From: Listeria welshimeri serovar 6b str. SLCC5334 | GTDB lineage: Bacteria; Bacillota; Bacilli; Lactobacillales; Listeriaceae | DNA: 64,000 bases | Assembly: GCF_000060285.1 (NCBI RefSeq) | Contig: NC_008555.1 | Span: forward strand, 2,480,001-2,544,000 | Reading direction: 5' to 3' | Part shown: positions 1 through 9,183 of the stretch, in pieces | Position numbering within the stretch: position 1 is the stretch's first letter | How the letters are laid out: every line of letters begins with the position of its first letter | Made by a program: the position numbers and the translations under genes | Notes under the pieces: model-generated | What the model was told of the DNA's origin: nothing | The model's database searches: none | Seen by the model: only the letters and a program-made list of their open reading frames with translations

Positions 1-630
1 TTTCAAATAAACAATCCACTCACAAACGTTTGTTACATAATCACCAATACGTTCGATGTATTGAGAAACTAAAAGTAGTTGAGATACATCTTCAATATGC
101 TCCGGCTCTTCTTGCATGAAATGAATACATTTTTGATAAACGATTTTATGAAGCTTATCGACTTCATTATCGCGCTCGGCAATTTCGCGAGCAGCATTTT
201 CATCTTCTGCAAGGTAAGCTTTTAACACATCTTGTAACATTGATTTTACAATTTCACCCATTTCTGGTATTTCGGGAATTGGCTTTAAAACTTTACTTTC
301 GCCAATTAAAATAGCTGTCTTGGCAATACTTACTGCATGGTCACCAATACGCTCTAAATCTGAACTTGTTTTTAGCACTGTAACGATTTTTCTTAAATCC
401 ATGCCGACTGGTTGTTGTAAAGCAATTAATTCAAAAGAGCGTTGTTCAAGTGAAAGCTCCATATTATTGATTGCCTTATCTTCCGCAACAACTTGTTTTG
501 CAAGTTCCGTGTCGCGGTGTACAAGTGACTTTACAGCTTTAAAAATCGCTTCATTCGCTAACATTCCCATTTCCATTAGATGTTGGTGCAAGTCGTTTAA
601 TTGTTCCGTAAAAATTTTTCTGACTACCAT
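1..630 (-). CDS. phoU: PhoU-type phosphate regulator (partial, C-terminus off the left edge)
   Basis: The frame opens with ATG at 630 and runs 210 codons to the window edge without a stop. PhoU proteins are about 215-220 residues, so only the last few are missing. The translation starts MVVRKIFTEQL and shows the two PhoU repeats of three-helix bundles; each carries an ERIGDHA or ERIGDYV metal-binding motif (near residues 90 and 200). PhoU connects Pst transporter activity to PhoR and keeps the Pho regulon off when phosphate is plentiful. It is the last visible gene of the pst operon, 12 bases after the second pstB, with a GGAG ribosome site just upstream. Confidence 0.95.
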   Translation of the reverse strand, partial: MVVRKIFTEQLNDLHQHLMEMGMLANEAIFKAVKSLVHRDTELAKQVVAEDKAINNMELSLEQRSFELIALQQPVGMDLRKIVTVLKTSSDLERIGDHAVSIAKTAILIGESKVLKPIPEIPEMGEIVKSMLQDVLKAYLAEDENAAREIAERDNEVDKLHKIVYQKCIHFMQEEPEHIEDVSQLLLVSQYIERIGDYVTNVCEWIVYLK

Positions 631-642
631 AATAACACTCCT

Positions 643-1422
643 TTATCCAAATCTTCCTGAAATATAGTCTTCTGTTTCTTTTTCTGCTGGGTTGGTAAAA
701 ATACTTGTCGTATCCGCAAATTCTACGATGTGCCCATTAAGGAAAAAGGCCGTTTCATCAGAGATTCGCGATGCTTGTTGCATATTATGCGTTACAATCA
801 CAATCGTATAATCTTTCTTTAACTCTAAAATCAAATCTTCTACTTTCGCTGTTGAAATTGGATCAAGTGCTGAAGTTGGCTCATCCATCAAGATAACATC
901 CGGCTTAACTGCAAGTACGCGGGCAATGCAAAGTCGCTGTTGTTGTCCACCTGACATCCCAATTGCTGAACGATCTAGTCTATCATGAACTTCTTCCCAA
1001 AGAGCCGCTTGACGCAAACTTCTCTCTACAATCTCGTCTAGCACTTTTTTATCTTTTACACCGTGCATCCGTGGTCCATACGCTACATTATCATAAATCG
1101 AAAACGGAAATGGATTGGCTTGTTGAAAAACCATACCCACTTTTTTACGTAAATTAACCATGTCTATTTTAGGGTCTTGTACATTTTCGCCACCGATATA
1201 GATTTCTCCAGTCGTTTTCACATTAGGAATCAAATCATTCATCCGGTTAAGCGTTCTAAGGAAAGTTGATTTACCACAACCCGACGGACCAATTAATGCA
1301 GTAACTTGATTCTTTTTAATGTTTAAAGCGATTTTTTGTAGTGCTTGTTTGGAACCATAAAATAAATCTACATCTTTTGTTTCGATGATATATTCTACTT
1401 TTTCAACAGTTTCAGTTGTCAT
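643..1422 (-). CDS. pstB: Phosphate ABC transporter ATP-binding protein PstB (second copy)
   Basis: ATPase of the PstSCAB phosphate importer. The 259-residue product has Walker [10 protein letters not shown] near residue 45, signature MSGGQQQRL, Walker B with DEPTSALDP and the switch histidine in VTHNMQQ. The frame is open further upstream, but ATG at 1422 follows an AAGGAG site and gives the family length. It is a tandem paralogue of the gene before it (1436-2254); B. subtilis also has two PstB proteins. Both copies keep all catalytic motifs, so neither looks like a decayed duplicate. Confidence 0.96.
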   Translation of the reverse strand: MTTETVEKVEYIIETKDVDLFYGSKQALQKIALNIKKNQVTALIGPSGCGKSTFLRTLNRMNDLIPNVKTTGEIYIGGENVQDPKIDMVNLRKKVGMVFQQANPFPFSIYDNVAYGPRMHGVKDKKVLDEIVERSLRQAALWEEVHDRLDRSAIGMSGGQQQRLCIARVLAVKPDVILMDEPTSALDPISTAKVEDLILELKKDYTIVIVTHNMQQASRISDETAFFLNGHIVEFADTTSIFTNPAEKETEDYISGRFG

Positions 1423-1435
1423 AAAAAGCTCCTTT

Positions 1436-2254
1436 CTAGCCGAAGTTACCAGAAATATAGTCTTCGGTTTGTTTTTCTTGTGGATTCGTGAAAAGTTCGG
1501 ATGTTCCTGAAAATTCCACAACTTCTCCTAAATAAAAGAAAGAAGTATAGTCAGAAACCCGCGCTGCTTGTTGCATATTATGCGTTACGATAATGATAGT
1601 ATATTTATTTTTCAGTTCATTGATTAAATCTTCAATTTTACTTGTTGAAATGGGATCAAGTGCAGAAGCTGGTTCATCGAGTAGTAACACTTTGGGCTGC
1701 ATAGCAACTGCTCTAGCGATACAAAGACGTTGTTGCTGACCACCAGAAAGAGATAGCGCACTTTTTCCTAAATCGTCTTTTACTTCGTCCCAGAGAGCGG
1801 CACGGCGCAAGCTTTTTTCGACACGCTCCATGATTTCTTTTTTGTTCTTCATACCATGGCGTTTAAGGCCAAAAGCAACATTTTCAAAGATAGATTTTGT
1901 AAATGGATTCGGTTTTTGGAATACCATCCCGATTTCTTTACGAACATTGTACAAATCGACTTCTTTACGATTAATATTAATGTCATCGTATAAGATTTTA
2001 CCCTCCATACGACAACCATCAATTTCATCGTTCATCCGATTTAATGCTCTTAAATAAGTGGATTTCCCACAACCAGATGGTCCAATAAGCGCTGTAACTT
2101 TATTTTCAGGGAAAGTTAAGTCAACACCTTTAATGGCGTGATTATCCCCGTAATATACATGCAAATCCTCTGTCGCCATCGCAGCAGGAAGTGAATGAGG
2201 ATCTGGTGTTGCTTGTAAAATAGTACTGATTTCAGGTTTCTTTGTTAACATCAT
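1436..2254 (-). CDS. pstB: Phosphate ABC transporter ATP-binding protein PstB (first copy)
   Basis: Second ATPase of the Pst importer, 272 residues. It has Walker [10 protein letters not shown], signature LSGGQQQRL and Walker [10 protein letters not shown]. It differs from its neighbour by an N-terminal extension of about 20 residues before the ABC fold (MEDLHVYYG-like start of the domain). A GGAGATT site precedes two adjacent ATG codons; the first is used here. It lies 23 bases after pstA, inside the same transcription unit. PstB works as a dimer, and whether the two copies form a heterodimer cannot be told from sequence. Confidence 0.96.
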   Translation of the reverse strand: MMLTKKPEISTILQATPDPHSLPAAMATEDLHVYYGDNHAIKGVDLTFPENKVTALIGPSGCGKSTYLRALNRMNDEIDGCRMEGKILYDDININRKEVDLYNVRKEIGMVFQKPNPFTKSIFENVAFGLKRHGMKNKKEIMERVEKSLRRAALWDEVKDDLGKSALSLSGGQQQRLCIARAVAMQPKVLLLDEPASALDPISTSKIEDLINELKNKYTIIIVTHNMQQAARVSDYTSFFYLGEVVEFSGTSELFTNPQEKQTEDYISGNFG

Positions 2255-2277
2255 TTTAATCTCCTTTTCCTGGCTTT

Positions 2278-3162
2278 TTACGATGAAGTCATGCGTTTAT
2301 AAACAACTTTTCCAAGCAAGCGTGCTAAAATGTTGAAAAGTAATACAGAGAGAATTAATACAGCAGACGCCCCGTCAGAAACAGCTTGCGCATCTGGCAT
2401 AATTCCTTCTCCATTAATTTTCCAAATATGAACAGCAAGTGTTTCTGCTGGTCGGAAAATATTAAGTGGTGATGTTGGATTGACCGGATTCCAGTCAGTA
2501 AAATCAAGTATCGGCGTACTTTGTCCAGCTGTAAAAATTAACGCCGCTGCTTCACCAAATACTCGCCCAGCTGCTAAAATAACACCCGTAATAATGGCAG
2601 GAAGTGCGGCTGGAACAAGCACTCGCGTAATCGTTTCCCATCTGGATAGACCAAGAGCGAGTCCCGCTTCACGTTGCGTATTTGGAATTGCATTAAGTGC
2701 CTCTTCGACAACCCGAATTAATAATGGTAAATTGAAAATCGTTAGTGTAAGCGCCCCGGAAATAACGGAGAAGCTCCACCCCATTTGAATAACAAAAACA
2801 AGGAAACCAAATAGTCCTACAACAATAGATGGAAGTGAGGAAAGCACTTCAATCGTTGTTCGAATTAAATCTGTAATCCAATTTTTACGTGCATATTCTG
2901 CCATATAAATTCCCGCACCGAGCGAGATAGGGACAGAAATAATCATTGTAATAACCAGCATATAAAATGAATTCCAGATTTCTGGACCGATTCCGCCACC
3001 AGCTTGGAACGACTGTGGTGGGGTCGTCAAAAACTTCCAGCTAAGTTGCGGAACACCTTTTACTAAAATATAGCCTAATAATCCGGCTAAGATAATGACA
3101 ATAAATACAGCAATGGCATAGAAAACACCTGTCGCGATTTTATCTTTTGTTTTTACATTCAT
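2278..3162 (-). CDS. pstA: Phosphate ABC transporter permease PstA
   Basis: Inner-membrane permease subunit of the high-affinity phosphate importer, 294 residues, with six predicted membrane segments. The first is near residues 12-35. The conserved permease (EAA) loop is at [20 protein letters not shown]. Its start overlaps the pstC stop by four bases (ATGA), typical of translational coupling. PstA pairs with PstC to form the channel that PstS feeds. Confidence 0.96.
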   Translation of the reverse strand: MNVKTKDKIATGVFYAIAVFIVIILAGLLGYILVKGVPQLSWKFLTTPPQSFQAGGGIGPEIWNSFYMLVITMIISVPISLGAGIYMAEYARKNWITDLIRTTIEVLSSLPSIVVGLFGFLVFVIQMGWSFSVISGALTLTIFNLPLLIRVVEEALNAIPNTQREAGLALGLSRWETITRVLVPAALPAIITGVILAAGRVFGEAAALIFTAGQSTPILDFTDWNPVNPTSPLNIFRPAETLAVHIWKINGEGIMPDAQAVSDGASAVLILSVLLFNILARLLGKVVYKRMTSS

Positions 3163-4109
3163 TTGACTTTCCTCCTACGTCCGATGAAACGGATCACAAT
3201 GATGAAGAATAGTGACATTGCTAGTAGCACCATTGCTAGTGACCACAGGATATTATTATCAAGTGTACCCATAACTGTATTTCCCATGCCCATTGTTAAA
3301 ATACTCGTTAATGTAGAGGCTGGCTCAAATAATGATGTTGGAATAACAGCAGAGTTCCCGATAACCATTTGTACAGCAAGAGCTTCACCGAATGCACGTG
3401 CCATTCCGAAAACAATCGCTGTTAAAATACCTGAACGCGAACTACGTAGTACAACTTTCCAAATCGTCTGGAAACGTGTTGCTCCAAGCGCCAAAGAAGC
3501 TTCTCGGTAATGACGTGGAACAGATTTTATCGCATCCACACTGAGTGAAGTAACAGTCGGCAAAATCATTACTGTTAAAACAACTGTCGCGGCTGCAATA
3601 CCAAATCCACTTCCCGAAATATGGTCGCGAATAAATGGAACAACAACGCTTAGTCCAATGAATCCATAAACAACAGATGGAATACCAACTAATAGTTCCA
3701 TAACTGGTTGTAAAACTTTCTTCCCAAACTTAGGCGAAATTTCCACCATAAAGATTGCTGCTCCAATAGCAAGTGGACCTGCAATACAAGCAGCAAAAAG
3801 TGTTACTGCAAATGAACCAATAATCATTGGCAAAGCTCCAACCAACGGATTACCACTTGCGTCTTTTTGTGAAGGATTCCAGTCAGTCCCAGTTATAAAA
3901 TCAACAAAAGATACTTTATTAACAGTAAATGTAGCTATACCTTTCGATATAACAAAAAACAAAATAGACGCTGCGGCAATGACCATGATTGAAATACAGA
4001 TGAATGTAATAATTTTGCCTCTAGTTTCTAGATGCGCCTTTTTAGAAGTTTGTGTAAGCTTCTTTTCTTTTATCGCTTCCAAGTCACGTAAGCTCCTTTC
4101 TCCTCCCAT
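3159..4109 (-). CDS. pstC: Phosphate ABC transporter permease PstC
   Basis: Permease partner of PstA, about 316 residues with six membrane segments; the first is near residue 45 after a charged cytoplasmic tail. The permease loop reads VDAIKSVPRHYREASLALGA. The start is uncertain. ATG at 4109 has an AGGAG site five bases upstream and is chosen here. ATG at 4124 and an internal TTG about eight codons further in, behind AAAGGAG, are alternatives. The gene follows pstS after a strong hairpin (4125-4163). Confidence 0.93.
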   Translation of the reverse strand: MGGERSLRDLEAIKEKKLTQTSKKAHLETRGKIITFICISIMVIAAASILFFVISKGIATFTVNKVSFVDFITGTDWNPSQKDASGNPLVGALPMIIGSFAVTLFAACIAGPLAIGAAIFMVEISPKFGKKVLQPVMELLVGIPSVVYGFIGLSVVVPFIRDHISGSGFGIAAATVVLTVMILPTVTSLSVDAIKSVPRHYREASLALGATRFQTIWKVVLRSSRSGILTAIVFGMARAFGEALAVQMVIGNSAVIPTSLFEPASTLTSILTMGMGNTVMGTLDNNILWSLAMVLLAMSLFFIIVIRFIGRRRKVK

Positions 4110-4124
4110 GTTTACTCCTAACAT

Positions 4125-4163
4125 GGGTATACGTCTATCCTGATATTACTAGGATAGACGCCC
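4125..4163 (-). other. Intercistronic hairpin between pstS and pstC
   Basis: The ten-base arms CGTCTATCCT and AGGATAGACG enclose a nine-base loop, extended by a GGG/CCC pair past a small internal bulge. No U-run follows on the minus strand, so it is not an intrinsic terminator. A plausible role, by analogy with other pst operons, is protection of the 3' end of an abundant pstS-only transcript or partial attenuation before pstC. That role is inferred. Confidence 0.7.
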
Positions 4164-4176
4164 ATTTCATTCTTTT

Positions 4177-5085
4177 TTATTTTACGTCAGTTAGTTTACC
4201 AGATGCATCGCGGTCCACTTTCATGGATTTGATTGATTGGTAACCAAGTTGTGGTACGATATTATTTTGTACTTCATCAGAAGTCATATATTTTAAGAAA
4301 GTTTTTGTTAGACCTTTTGGTTCGCCATTTGTATACATGTGCTCATAAGACCAGATTTTCCAATCGTTTGTTGCTACTTTTTCTTCTGTTGGTTCTACGC
4401 CGTCTAATGAAAGGCCAACTACAGAGGCATCAATGTAAGAGAATGCTAAGTAACTAATTGCTCCTGGAGTTTCGCTTACGATTTTACGAACTGTACCAGA
4501 GGAATCTTGTTCTTGTGCTTTAACTGGTGTTTTACCATCTAGTCCCCATTTTTCAAAAGTGGCGCGTGTTCCACTTCCTTCTGCACGGTTGATGATGGTG
4601 ATTTTTTCGTCTTTACCGCCAACATCTTTCCAGTTAGTTGTTTTACCAGTGAAGATATCAATTAATTGTTGTTTTGTAATATTTTTAACGCCTACATCTT
4701 TATTTACTACTGGTGCCATTCCGACAACTGCTACACGATGGTCAACTAGTTTCGAAGCATCAACGCCATCTTTTTCTTCAGCGAATACATCCGAGTTACC
4801 AATTTCTACTGCACCTTGTTGTACTTGTGTTAAACCAGTTCCAGAACCGCCACCTTGCACATTAATTTGTGCTTTAGGGTTCGTGTTTGTAAATTCTTTG
4901 GAAGCTGCTTCAACGAGTGGTTGAAGTGCTGTAGAACCTACTGCTGTTAATGAGCCAGAAACTTCTTTATCCCCTTTGGTTGATCCGTTTGCTTTATCTG
5001 CTGAACTGCTGTCACTTCCACATGCTGCGAAGACAAGCATTACTGCTGCTAACATTGCTACTATTCCCAAATACTTCTTTTTCAT
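4177..5085 (-). CDS. pstS: Phosphate-binding lipoprotein PstS
   Basis: Surface phosphate-binding protein feeding the PstCAB importer, 302 residues. It has a lipoprotein signal with lipobox VFAACG (Cys near residue 22), then the type 2 periplasmic-binding fold. Phosphate-contact motifs are GSTALQPL, GGGSGTG and NRAEGSGTRATF. It is the first gene of the pst operon and sits behind a promoter with phased PhoP boxes (5160-5215), so phosphate-starvation induction by PhoPR is expected. Confidence 0.97.
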   Translation of the reverse strand: MKKKYLGIVAMLAAVMLVFAACGSDSSSADKANGSTKGDKEVSGSLTAVGSTALQPLVEAASKEFTNTNPKAQINVQGGGSGTGLTQVQQGAVEIGNSDVFAEEKDGVDASKLVDHRVAVVGMAPVVNKDVGVKNITKQQLIDIFTGKTTNWKDVGGKDEKITIINRAEGSGTRATFEKWGLDGKTPVKAQEQDSSGTVRKIVSETPGAISYLAFSYIDASVVGLSLDGVEPTEEKVATNDWKIWSYEHMYTNGEPKGLTKTFLKYMTSDEVQNNIVPQLGYQSIKSMKVDRDASGKLTDVK

Positions 5086-5133
5086 TATCTTATTCCCACC
5101 TTGTTTTTTTAATTGTTATTCCTTACAAGTATT

Positions 5134-5215
5134 ACTATAACGTCTGAGATTTAAGGTGGTGTGTAGCTAATGTTAAGTAATTGTAAATTACCTCTTTTTT
5201 TGTAGAAAATGTAAA
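5134..5215 (-). promoter_or_regulatory. pstS promoter with phased PhoP boxes
   Basis: On the minus strand a TATAGT -10 (5134-5139) is preceded by TTTACA (5182-5187), TTAACA (5171-5176) and TACACA (5160-5165), exactly 11 bases apart. Further up, TTTACA (5210-5215) and TACAAA (5199-5204) are also 11 apart. B. subtilis PhoP recognises TT(A/C/T)ACA direct repeats with this period, placed at or upstream of -35. The match supports direct activation of the pst operon by PhoP encoded at 7116-7838. Confidence 0.8.
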
Positions 5216-5296
5216 CTTTTTTATGAATATCTTTCAAACAGAAGGCAAAACAGTAAATTATTGCACCAAATTTATTCCTTTCGTAAATAAAATAAA

Positions 5297-5339
5297 AATA
5301 TCCTGTAGGAAAGATTACATTCATTCCTACAGGATATTT
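5297..5339 (-). terminator. Terminator after phoR
   Basis: A 13-base nearly perfect stem (ATATCCTGTAGGAA with its partner) and a T-rich tail on the minus strand lie directly after the phoR stop. It separates phoPR from the pst operon, so the two are distinct transcription units. Confidence 0.88.
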
Positions 5340-5340
5340 A

Positions 5341-7116
5341 TTAGGCTTTTTTTGGTAAAGTTACTCGGAAAGTCGAGCCAACTTCTTCTTGACTTTCCAC
5401 TTCGATTCGTCCACCACAGTTTTCAACTAGATGTTTGACGATGGAAAGTCCAAGGCCGGTGCCGCCAGAATGCCTACTACGTGCTTTGTCCACTCGGTAG
5501 AACCGTTCAAACACACGATCAATATCTTTAGCAGGGATTCCAATTCCGTTGTCTGTTACTTCTATTATAACTTCTGCTTCGTGTTCGATTAATTTCACTT
5601 CTACTTTTCCATCTAAAGGAGTGTAGTTTATGGCGTTAGAAAGTAAGTTAATTAAAATCTGTTGTAGTTTATCGCGATCTGTTTCAATAATAACAGGGGT
5701 TATGTTTTTTTCCGGAACAGATACATGAATATTTTTCCCCGTTGCCATTTCAAAAATTGTTCGTGCAGATTGTTCAATGACTTCATCTACATCTACTAGC
5801 TCAATATTTTCTGTCACTGGGTTTTGTTCAATTCTAGAAAGAGCGAGAATATCCATGATTAAACGATGCAAACGATCACTTTCTTCTTTAATGATGGTTA
5901 AGAATTTTTTGAGTAGTATTTCGTCGTACATAGCGCCATCGAGCAATGTTTCTGCAAACCCTTTTAGAGCAGTCACTGGTGTTTTTAATTCGTGCGATAC
6001 GTTTGTTACAAATTCAGAACGCACATTTTCCAGGTGGCGAATTTGCGTTATATCATGTAAAAGTAAAATAATACCTGTAATTTCCCCATCTTCAGCTAAA
6101 ATAGGCGACACACTTGCATCTAAAATCATTTCACGAGGGAAGTAAAGAATAATTTCTTTTTGTTGCATTGTTTTTGTTTCAAAAGTTGTTTCGATTAATT
6201 GGCTAAGCGCAAAGCTTTTAATCACTTCATAAAACGGCTTTCCAGTAATTTCGCTTTCTCCTAAAATTTGATACATCGTCCGATTAGTCATGATCACTTG
6301 CTTATCGACATTGATGAGCATGACCCCGCTAACTAAGTTTTGGACAATAGCATTCAGTCGTTGTTCATTTTGCTTAATTTCAAACATTTGCTTTTCAAGG
6401 CTTTCCGCTAACATGTTCACACTAATAGAAAGATCTTTAAGCTCACCGCTTACTTTACCGTGAATCCGACTGTCATATTTATGGTTGGCTAAATCAGTAG
6501 AAACTTCAATAATCTCATTTACTGGTCTAGTAATTTTCCTTGCAATGAAAACACTAATAGCTGCAATAATAACTAATGCAATACCGAAAACCAAGGCTAA
6601 ATGCCCCCAAAGTTTGACTACAGCTGCTTCAACTGACTCAAGTGAAATGGAAATTCTTAAAACACCATCTGTTTTCCCTTGATGCTTAACGGGAACCGCC
6701 ACATATAACATACTGTAACCAAGTGAATCACTTTCACGAATAGAAATACCGACACTTTTCCCATTTTCAAGAATATCAGCTACTTCTGGTCGGTTCATAT
6801 GATTATTTAGATTATCCGGATTTTTTTTAGTATCTGCTACAACATCGCCTTCACTATCAATTACGGTAATACGTGCATCAATTTCATCACCGAGCGGATC
6901 AAGTGTTTTTTGAATTGTTGCTGCATCTTTGTCCAAATTTAAATGCTCAATATTAGTTGTTTGCAGTAAAATTTTTGCGTCATCTTCTAGTTGGTTTTCT
7001 TTCATATTTAAATAAGTTGATTTCATTAATTCTCCAGAGAAAATCCCAACGATAACCATCACAACAAAAAATAAGATAAAAAAGGATAACCCGATTTTCA
7101 GCCATAATTTCTTCAT
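5341..7116 (-). CDS. phoR: Phosphate-sensing histidine kinase PhoR
   Basis: Membrane sensor kinase, 591 residues. Visible parts in order: membrane segment at about 8-30; extracellular sensor region to about 165; second membrane segment at about 170-192; HAMP linker; PAS domain at about 245-350; dimerisation/phospho-acceptor helix with HELKTPVTAL; ATPase domain with NLLSNAINYTP, DNGIGIP and GGTGLGLSI. It phosphorylates PhoP when phosphate is low. It overlaps the phoP stop by one base, so the two are co-translated. Neighbouring pst/phoU genes support PhoR over the related WalK/ResE kinases. Confidence 0.94.
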   Translation of the reverse strand: MKKLWLKIGLSFFILFFVVMVIVGIFSGELMKSTYLNMKENQLEDDAKILLQTTNIEHLNLDKDAATIQKTLDPLGDEIDARITVIDSEGDVVADTKKNPDNLNNHMNRPEVADILENGKSVGISIRESDSLGYSMLYVAVPVKHQGKTDGVLRISISLESVEAAVVKLWGHLALVFGIALVIIAAISVFIARKITRPVNEIIEVSTDLANHKYDSRIHGKVSGELKDLSISVNMLAESLEKQMFEIKQNEQRLNAIVQNLVSGVMLINVDKQVIMTNRTMYQILGESEITGKPFYEVIKSFALSQLIETTFETKTMQQKEIILYFPREMILDASVSPILAEDGEITGIILLLHDITQIRHLENVRSEFVTNVSHELKTPVTALKGFAETLLDGAMYDEILLKKFLTIIKEESDRLHRLIMDILALSRIEQNPVTENIELVDVDEVIEQSARTIFEMATGKNIHVSVPEKNITPVIIETDRDKLQQILINLLSNAINYTPLDGKVEVKLIEHEAEVIIEVTDNGIGIPAKDIDRVFERFYRVDKARSRHSGGTGLGLSIVKHLVENCGGRIEVESQEEVGSTFRVTLPKKA

Positions 7117-7838
7117 TATTTCACATTCTCCATTTTATAACCAAAACCTCGAATAGTTTTAATATATTTTGGTTGTTTAGTATCTAGCTCAATTTTATCG
7201 CGTAAATGGCTCACATGAACATCGACTATTCTTGTTTCACCAACATAATCATAATTCCAAACTGTATCCAGCAATTGGTCTCTAGAAAAAACTTTACCAC
7301 GATGATTAGCTAAAAATAATAACAGCTCAAATTCTTTCGGTGTTAAGTCTAATAAATCATCCTGTAAATATACTTCATAACTGTCCGGTAATATTTTCAA
7401 ATCACCAATTAAAATGGTCGCTTCCATATCTTCTGTTTTTTCTTCGATAGATTCCGCTTTTCCTTCTGTCCGTCTCAAAATCGCTTTAATTCTAGCAACA
7501 ACTTCTCTAGGGCTAAATGGTTTTGTCATATAGTCATCTGCTCCTAGCTCTAAACCAATAATTTTATCTAGTTCTTCATCTTTAGCTGTTAACATTAGGA
7601 TTGGAACATTTACTTTATCTTGACGCAGTTTTTTTGTTACTTCAATTCCGTCCATTTCAGGAAGCATTAAATCTAGTACAATTAAATCTGGTTTTTCGGA
7701 TAGTGCAAGTTCATATCCCGTTTTACCATCCTCAGCTGTCACTACATCGAACCCTGCTTTTTCAATATTAAATTGCAGTAAAGTAACAATAGAAGCCTCA
7801 TCATCAACTACAAGAATTTTTACCAACGTACTTCCCAT
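7116..7838 (-). CDS. phoP: Response regulator PhoP (OmpR family)
   Basis: Transcription factor of the phosphate regulon, about 240 residues. The receiver domain (1-120) has the acidic pair in VDDE, phospho-acceptor Asp in IVLDLMLP (about residue 56) and Lys in LTAKDE. The winged-helix domain ends with VDVHVSHLRDKIE and IRTIRGFGYK-like sequence. ATG at 7838 has a purine-rich AAGGG abutting it with no spacing. A TTG at 7826 (giving MVKILVVDDE) fits the B. subtilis homologue better, so the start is unsettled by four codons. Confidence 0.94.
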   Translation of the reverse strand: MGSTLVKILVVDDEASIVTLLQFNIEKAGFDVVTAEDGKTGYELALSEKPDLIVLDLMLPEMDGIEVTKKLRQDKVNVPILMLTAKDEELDKIIGLELGADDYMTKPFSPREVVARIKAILRRTEGKAESIEEKTEDMEATILIGDLKILPDSYEVYLQDDLLDLTPKEFELLLFLANHRGKVFSRDQLLDTVWNYDYVGETRIVDVHVSHLRDKIELDTKQPKYIKTIRGFGYKMENVK

Positions 7839-7934
7839 CCCTTCATTATGTAACCCTTTTATCTAAAATATAGCATGAATTAACCATTTTCGGGTAGAAA
7901 TGCATTTATATTAATCTTATCTTTACAAAAACTT

Positions 7935-7970
7935 AAAACACCAATGCTGCTTTCAAACAACACTGGTGCC
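7935..7970 (-). terminator. Terminator after the MinJ-like gene
   Basis: Stem CACCAGTG/CATTGGTG with a 14-base loop followed by TTTTAAGTTTTT on the minus strand, directly after the stop at 7977. Confidence 0.75.
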
Positions 7971-7976
7971 ATAAAA

Positions 7977-9152
7977 TTATCTTGGTTCGACTAATAATAA
8001 ACCAAGCTCAAATGATTCATTTTCATAAAGCGCCGTTTGCTCAAAGCGCGGTTCACCAGCATTATCAATTACTTTAACTTTACAGAAAGCTCGGTTCAAG
8101 TTAAGTGCTTCGTAGAGTTCTTCGCGTGTATGAACTGGTTGATTGTTAACTTCCGTGATTTTTTCCCCGATTTTCAGATTCAAACGTGTAGAAGGAGTTG
8201 CTTCACGCGCACCAAGGATAACAAGCCCATCTGGTTGCAGGCCGAATTTTTTCGGTAATGTTTTTTCGGTGCGATAATGACGATACGAAATCCAAAAGCG
8301 CCCAATAACAGCAAACATGAAAGCAAATAATGTTAGGATTGGCATAACCATACCTAGTAACCCAGCTACCGCGATAATTGTTGCAAGCGTGGTAACTTGT
8401 ACGGAAATTTTCCGGCTCGCCTCTTCTGGAAGTTGTGTTTGCACTTGCTGCTGGAATCCAATAAATAGTGGTAAAATAATGACCGAATAAGAATGCGCAC
8501 CAATAGTAAATACAGGCCACCATTCAAAAATTTTAATAAACACTTCTCCTGGTATAAAAACAACTAGTGGGACAAACCATAATTTTCTTAATTGGAATGA
8601 ACCAACCAATTTACCTCGGTTACTTTTTCGTAGAGAAGGAGACGGATTTTTCGCACTTGTATATTGAATGAGAAAAGCTTCCACAAAAAGTAATAATGAG
8701 AGTAAAAATGTCATTGAAATCATAAAATTATCAATAAAAATGGCATCATAATTAAATGTCACATTCGTAAATGGAGCTAAATTTATATCAAAATAATAGC
8801 AGAAATAAAACGTGAGACTCGTTAATCCAATTGTAAAAGCAGTGGAACTAAGTCGAAACATTCCTACAATCAATAAAAAACACGCAATCGTATTAAAAAT
8901 TGCCACCCATTCAAGTGTCACACTAAATCCAATCATCGCTGTAACAACTGAAATCCCTAGCCCGAATAACAAACCTATCCCAAAGAAATTTTTGAGTTCA
9001 AGCCACGGCGAGTAAACACGAATACTAAATGACTTCCGTTCCCATTTGACTCTGTTAAAACCAGCAATTATCACTAAAATAATTCCTACATAAAATGCTG
9101 GTTGTAGAAGTAGTCTCCCTATTCCTTTAAGTATTTCCACAAAAACATCCAT
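7977..9152 (-). CDS. minJ: MinJ-like multi-pass membrane protein with C-terminal PDZ domain
   Basis: 391 residues: about eight hydrophobic segments over residues 10-285, then a PDZ domain from about 300 to the end (LKIGEKITEVNNQPVHTREELYEAL). In B. subtilis MinJ bridges DivIVA to MinD and keeps division at mid-cell; its gene lies close to ftsEX, as here. The architecture and neighbourhood support this name. Sequence identity could not be measured, so a related PDZ membrane protein remains possible. Confidence 0.8.
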   Translation of the reverse strand: MDVFVEILKGIGRLLLQPAFYVGIILVIIAGFNRVKWERKSFSIRVYSPWLELKNFFGIGLLFGLGISVVTAMIGFSVTLEWVAIFNTIACFLLIVGMFRLSSTAFTIGLTSLTFYFCYYFDINLAPFTNVTFNYDAIFIDNFMISMTFLLSLLLFVEAFLIQYTSAKNPSPSLRKSNRGKLVGSFQLRKLWFVPLVVFIPGEVFIKIFEWWPVFTIGAHSYSVIILPLFIGFQQQVQTQLPEEASRKISVQVTTLATIIAVAGLLGMVMPILTLFAFMFAVIGRFWISYRHYRTEKTLPKKFGLQPDGLVILGAREATPSTRLNLKIGEKITEVNNQPVHTREELYEALNLNRAFCKVKVIDNAGEPRFEQTALYENESFELGLLLVEPR

Positions 9153-9183
9153 TTTTCTACACCAGCTTTCTTAAAAATCATTT

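Noticed and set aside
643-2254. Two adjacent pstB genes as an assembly duplication
   Set aside because: The two proteins differ throughout and both are complete; tandem pstB genes are normal in Bacillus relatives.
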